Source: an uncultured Coriobacteriia bacterium
GTDB lineage: Bacteria > Actinomycetota > Coriobacteriia > Coriobacteriales > QAMH01
Length of the DNA stretch: 6,687 nucleotides
Reading direction: 5' to 3'
Assembly (NCBI GenBank): GCA_949283445.1
Contig: CASDTD010000030.1
Span: forward strand, 1 to 6,687
Every line of letters starts with the position of its first letter. Within the stretch, counting starts at the first letter, position 1. Under the pieces are notes generated by a model. That model searched no databases and had not been told where the DNA came from. It saw only the letters and a program-made list of their open reading frames with translations. A program made the position numbers and the translations under genes. Shown here in pieces: positions 4,804-6,687 of this stretch.

Positions 4804-6213
4804 ATGTTGAACAGCAGGCATATCGGTGCGGTCTGCATCGGCGCGATGGCGCTTGCCCTCGTGGGCATCGTCGTGTTCGGCGTGTTCGGGGAGCGCATGG
4901 GCGTTCGCCCGGCGAGCGCCCACCCCGCGTACCTCGACCGGCTCTTCGACGACGAGCGCGTCCACGCCATCGACATCCAGATGGAGACGTTCGACGACAT
5001 GATTGCCGAGGCGTCCGAGGATTCCTATGAGCTGTGCACGCTCGTCATCGACGGTGAGACGTTCGAGGGGGCGGGCATACGGGTGAAGGGCAACAATTCC
5101 CGTAGCCTGGTGCAGCGGTACGGTCTCGAACGCTACAGCCTCAAAGTCGAATTCGACCACTTCAAAGACGGGGCGAGCTACCACGGGCTCGACAAGCTCT
5201 CGCTCGACGCGGGCTTTCAGGACAACAGCTATCTCAAGAATTACCTGGCGTACGACATGATGGCGTTCATGGAGGTGCCAGCCCCGGCGTGCAGCTTTGT
5301 CTGGGTGACGGTCAATGGGGATGACTGGGGGCTGTTTCTGGCAGTGGAGGAAGCAGAGGAAGCGTTCGTGCAGCGCTACTTCGGGCCAGATCGCGGTGTG
5401 CTTTACAAGCCCGATTACCTGCGTCTCGAAGACGAGAACGCGGATGTCGCCTTGCGCTACGTCGGCGATGATCCTGCTTCGTACGATAACATCTTCCGCA
5501 AGGCGATGGTCGACGTCGACGATGCCGACAAACGCCGCCTTGTAGAGGCGCTGCGCGTGCTCGACAGCGGCGAAGACCTCGAGTCGGCTGTCATGGTGGA
5601 TGAGACGCTCAGATACTTCGTCGTGCAGGTGTTCACGGTCAACCTCGACAGCTATCTGGGACCGACGGGGCACAACTACCTGCTCTACGAAGAAGACGGG
5701 CGCATCAGGATGCTGCCCTGGGACTACAACTTGGCGTTCGCGACGTACACGCTGGGCATGCCCGATGCGGAAAACGACCCGGTGAAGTACGTCAACTATC
5801 CCATCGACACGCCGGCCGCCGGCTATATCATGCAAGAACGTCCGCTCTATCACACGCTCATGCAGTACGGGGATTCGTTTCAGAGGTACTACGAGCTCAC
5901 CGACGAGTTCATTGCGGGCTATTTCGAAAGCGGGCGCTTCGAATCGACGCTTCGGGCTGCAGAACGGCTCATCGCCCCGTATGTGGAAAAAGACCCGACG
6001 GCATTTTGCTCGTATGAGGACTTCAGAGCCGGGGTCGATGCGCTTGTCATGTTCTGCGACCTGCGTTCCCAAAGCGTGCGCGGACAGCTCGAGGGCACAG
6101 TCGCCTCGAGTTTTGCCGAGCAGGAGGCGCATGTGGGCACGCCCGTCGACACGGGGAGTCTGTGGTTGCCCGATATGGGCGAGGTGGCCGACTTGAAAGA
6201 CGGCGTGGGGTAG
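4804..6213 (+). CDS. CotH family atypical protein kinase, membrane-anchored or secreted
   Basis: The protein has 469 residues. One N-terminal hydrophobic helix (about 8-28) and a following ASA site (37-39) suggest either a membrane anchor or a cleaved signal peptide; the rest would lie outside the cell. The CotH kinase domain spans about 52-390. It shows GIRVKGNNSRS (91-101), YSLKVEFDHF (111-120), LDKLSLDAGFQDNSYLKNYL (129-148), VNGDDWGLFLAVEEAEEAF (170-188), the NLDSYLGPTGHNYLLYEEDG segment (280-299) and MLPWDYNLAF (303-312). In Bacillus CotH, which phosphorylates Ser-rich spore coat proteins, catalytic Asp residues lie in the corresponding last two segments; D282 and D307 are the likely equivalents here. 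The C-terminal 80 residues are not recognised. It begins 20 nt after the DUF4956 stop behind a weak GGGA ribosome site (4794-4797), and is the last gene of the operon. Nothing here suggests sporulation, so a vegetative envelope substrate is more likely (inference). Confidence 0.93.
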   Translation: MLNSRHIGAVCIGAMALALVGIVVFGVFGERMGVRPASAHPAYLDRLFDDERVHAIDIQMETFDDMIAEASEDSYELCTLVIDGETFEGAGIRVKGNNSRSLVQRYGLERYSLKVEFDHFKDGASYHGLDKLSLDAGFQDNSYLKNYLAYDMMAFMEVPAPACSFVWVTVNGDDWGLFLAVEEAEEAFVQRYFGPDRGVLYKPDYLRLEDENADVALRYVGDDPASYDNIFRKAMVDVDDADKRRLVEALRVLDSGEDLESAVMVDETLRYFVVQVFTVNLDSYLGPTGHNYLLYEEDGRIRMLPWDYNLAFATYTLGMPDAENDPVKYVNYPIDTPAAGYIMQERPLYHTLMQYGDSFQRYYELTDEFIAGYFESGRFESTLRAAERLIAPYVEKDPTAFCSYEDFRAGVDALVMFCDLRSQSVRGQLEGTVASSFAEQEAHVGTPVDTGSLWLPDMGEVADLKDGVG

Positions 6214-6283
6214 GCGGTGCTTGGGCATAGCTGTGTGCGAAATGGGGAAACATGAGGGTTTTGCCCGGATGAGCGGAAATTTA

Positions 6284-6296
6284 CGGTACAGTACCG
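6284..6296 (+). promoter_or_regulatory. 13-bp palindrome, possible operator
   Basis: CGGTAC (6284-6289) and GTACCG (6291-6296) form a perfect inverted repeat around A6290. It lies 71 nt after the CotH stop and 71 nt before the small TTG-start gene, in a stretch where a promoter is expected. TACAGT (6287-6292) inside it could serve as a -10 box, but no well-spaced -35 is visible. A repressor site overlapping a promoter is plausible but unproven. Confidence 0.35.
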
Positions 6297-6315
6297 GTAT
6301 TGGATGCTGTTTTTA

Positions 6316-6347
6316 GAGTTGCACAGCTCAGCAGCTTGGGGCAACTC
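6316..6347 (+). promoter_or_regulatory. Leader hairpin upstream of the small membrane-peptide gene
   Basis: GAGTTGC (6316-6322) pairs perfectly with GCAACTC (6341-6347). An inner AGCT (6325-6328) can pair with AGCT (6333-6336). The 3' arm can instead form a small competing hairpin, ACTC (6344-6347) with GAGT (6351-6354), right next to the ribosome site GAGGAG (6355-6360). No T-run follows, so it is not an intrinsic terminator for the CotH operon. Confidence 0.4.
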
Positions 6348-6366
6348 GAAGAGTGAGGAGCGTTTT

Positions 6367-6459
6367 TTGGCTGGTGGCGAGAGAGGCTGTTGCTCGTGGA
6401 TTCTGATCATCGCGTTCGGGATCGCTTTGGGTTTGTGGCTTTTTGCCGTGTGCGGGTAA
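6367..6459 (+). CDS. Probable 30-residue single-helix membrane peptide
   Basis: A TTG start at 6367 follows a strong ribosome site, GAGGAG (6355-6360), at 6-nt spacing. The peptide begins MAGGERGCCSW and continues as one hydrophobic helix (about residues 11-29, ILIIAFGIALGLWLF core) ending in VCG and TAA. In this frame third positions in the helix are mostly G/C (about 15 of 20), while the overlapping frame of the next gene is mostly A/T there, which supports this frame as the coding one. An in-frame ATG at 6304 would give 51 residues but lacks a ribosome site. It overlaps the start of the next gene by 10 nt, suggesting coupling. Function is unknown. It could also be a non-functional leader or a misread 5' end of the next gene. 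Confidence 0.45.
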   Translation: MAGGERGCCSWILIIAFGIALGLWLFAVCG

Positions 6460-6687
6460 AGCGGGTCTGCCCGCGCGACCTCGTCTTGCTGGCGGCGGGA
6501 TTCGCGCTGTTCTTCCTGAACGATTTGGTGCTGAAGGACCTGCTTTCGCAGACGGTCTTCGGCTGGCTGTTCAAGAACTATTTCAATGACGTCCTCGCCG
6601 GTCTGGCGTTCATGGCCTACACGAACGTGCTGCTCGCGTTGTTCCGCCCGAAGGGGCGCATCGCGTGCCTGCGCTTTGCCATTCCCT
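6450..6687 (+). CDS. Multi-pass membrane protein of unknown function, N-terminal part (3' truncated)
   Basis: The reading frame is open to the right window edge, with 79 residues visible. It starts basic (MRVKRVCPRD), then has a hydrophobic helix (about 11-26, LVLLAAGFALFFLND), a short amphipathic segment (FGWLFKNYFND, 37-47), a second helix (about 48-65, VLAGLAFMAYTNVLLALF) and a basic loop (RPKGR). The FFLND and NYFND Asn-Asp pairs are noticeable; I do not recognise the family with confidence. The GTG at 6450 is chosen because it overlaps the preceding small gene's stop in a coupling arrangement, and because upstream codons in this frame look non-coding. A GTG at 6396, with AGAGAGG about 9 nt before it, would add 18 residues. 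There is no link in sequence to the CotH operon. Confidence 0.6.
   Translation, partial: MRVKRVCPRDLVLLAAGFALFFLNDLVLKDLLSQTVFGWLFKNYFNDVLAGLAFMAYTNVLLALFRPKGRIACLRFAIP

Noticed and set aside
4771..6228. Long open frame (485 codons) on the - strand opposite the CotH gene
   Set aside because: It mirrors CotH almost exactly and arises from G/C-rich third positions. Its translation has no recognisable domain, whereas the + strand shows clear CotH motifs and operon spacing.

Overview
The window reads as chromosomal DNA from a high-GC Gram-positive bacterium, most probably a Coriobacteriia-type actinobacterium (Eggerthella, Slackia or Collinsella relatives). This rests on the G/C-rich third codon positions, the actinobacterial style of the ABC-F and LCP proteins, and the lipoprotein and cell-wall gene content. 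The genus is an inference; no rRNA or other marker gene is present. All supported genes are on the + strand.

Layout. (1) 1-525: the C-terminal end of an ABC-F type ATPase, cut by the window edge. (2) 602-2310: a monocistronic LytR-CpsA-Psr (LCP) gene with an extended -10 promoter, a leader of about 100 nt carrying a GC-rich hairpin, and a strong intrinsic terminator. (3) 2362-6213: a tightly packed four-gene operon. It encodes a secreted lipoprotein with an RsgI-middle-like domain and an Asn/Tyr/Asp/Gly repeat tail, a VTC-type (polyphosphate polymerase fold) protein, a DUF4956 membrane protein and a CotH-family kinase. (4) 6214-6687: a short regulatory region with a 13-bp palindrome and a hairpin, then a probable tiny membrane peptide that overlaps the start of a truncated multi-pass membrane protein of unknown function.

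How the genes may work together. LCP proteins attach anionic polymers to the cell wall. VTC-fold proteins handle nucleotide triphosphates or polyphosphate, and CotH proteins are atypical protein kinases. VTC, DUF4956 and CotH genes often lie together in Gram-positive bacteria, but their joint function is not established as far as I know. Here a lipoprotein with Ser/Lys-rich and poly-Asp segments is the first gene of that operon. It is therefore a natural candidate substrate or partner for an envelope phosphorylation or polyphosphate system (inference).

The most notable non-coding signals are two. A leader hairpin with a perfect 10-bp arm, extended by 4 bp beyond a GG bulge, covers the Shine-Dalgarno and ATG of the lipoprotein gene, suggesting translational control of the operon. 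A perfect 14-bp inverted repeat with a 7-nt loop sits inside the VTC coding sequence.
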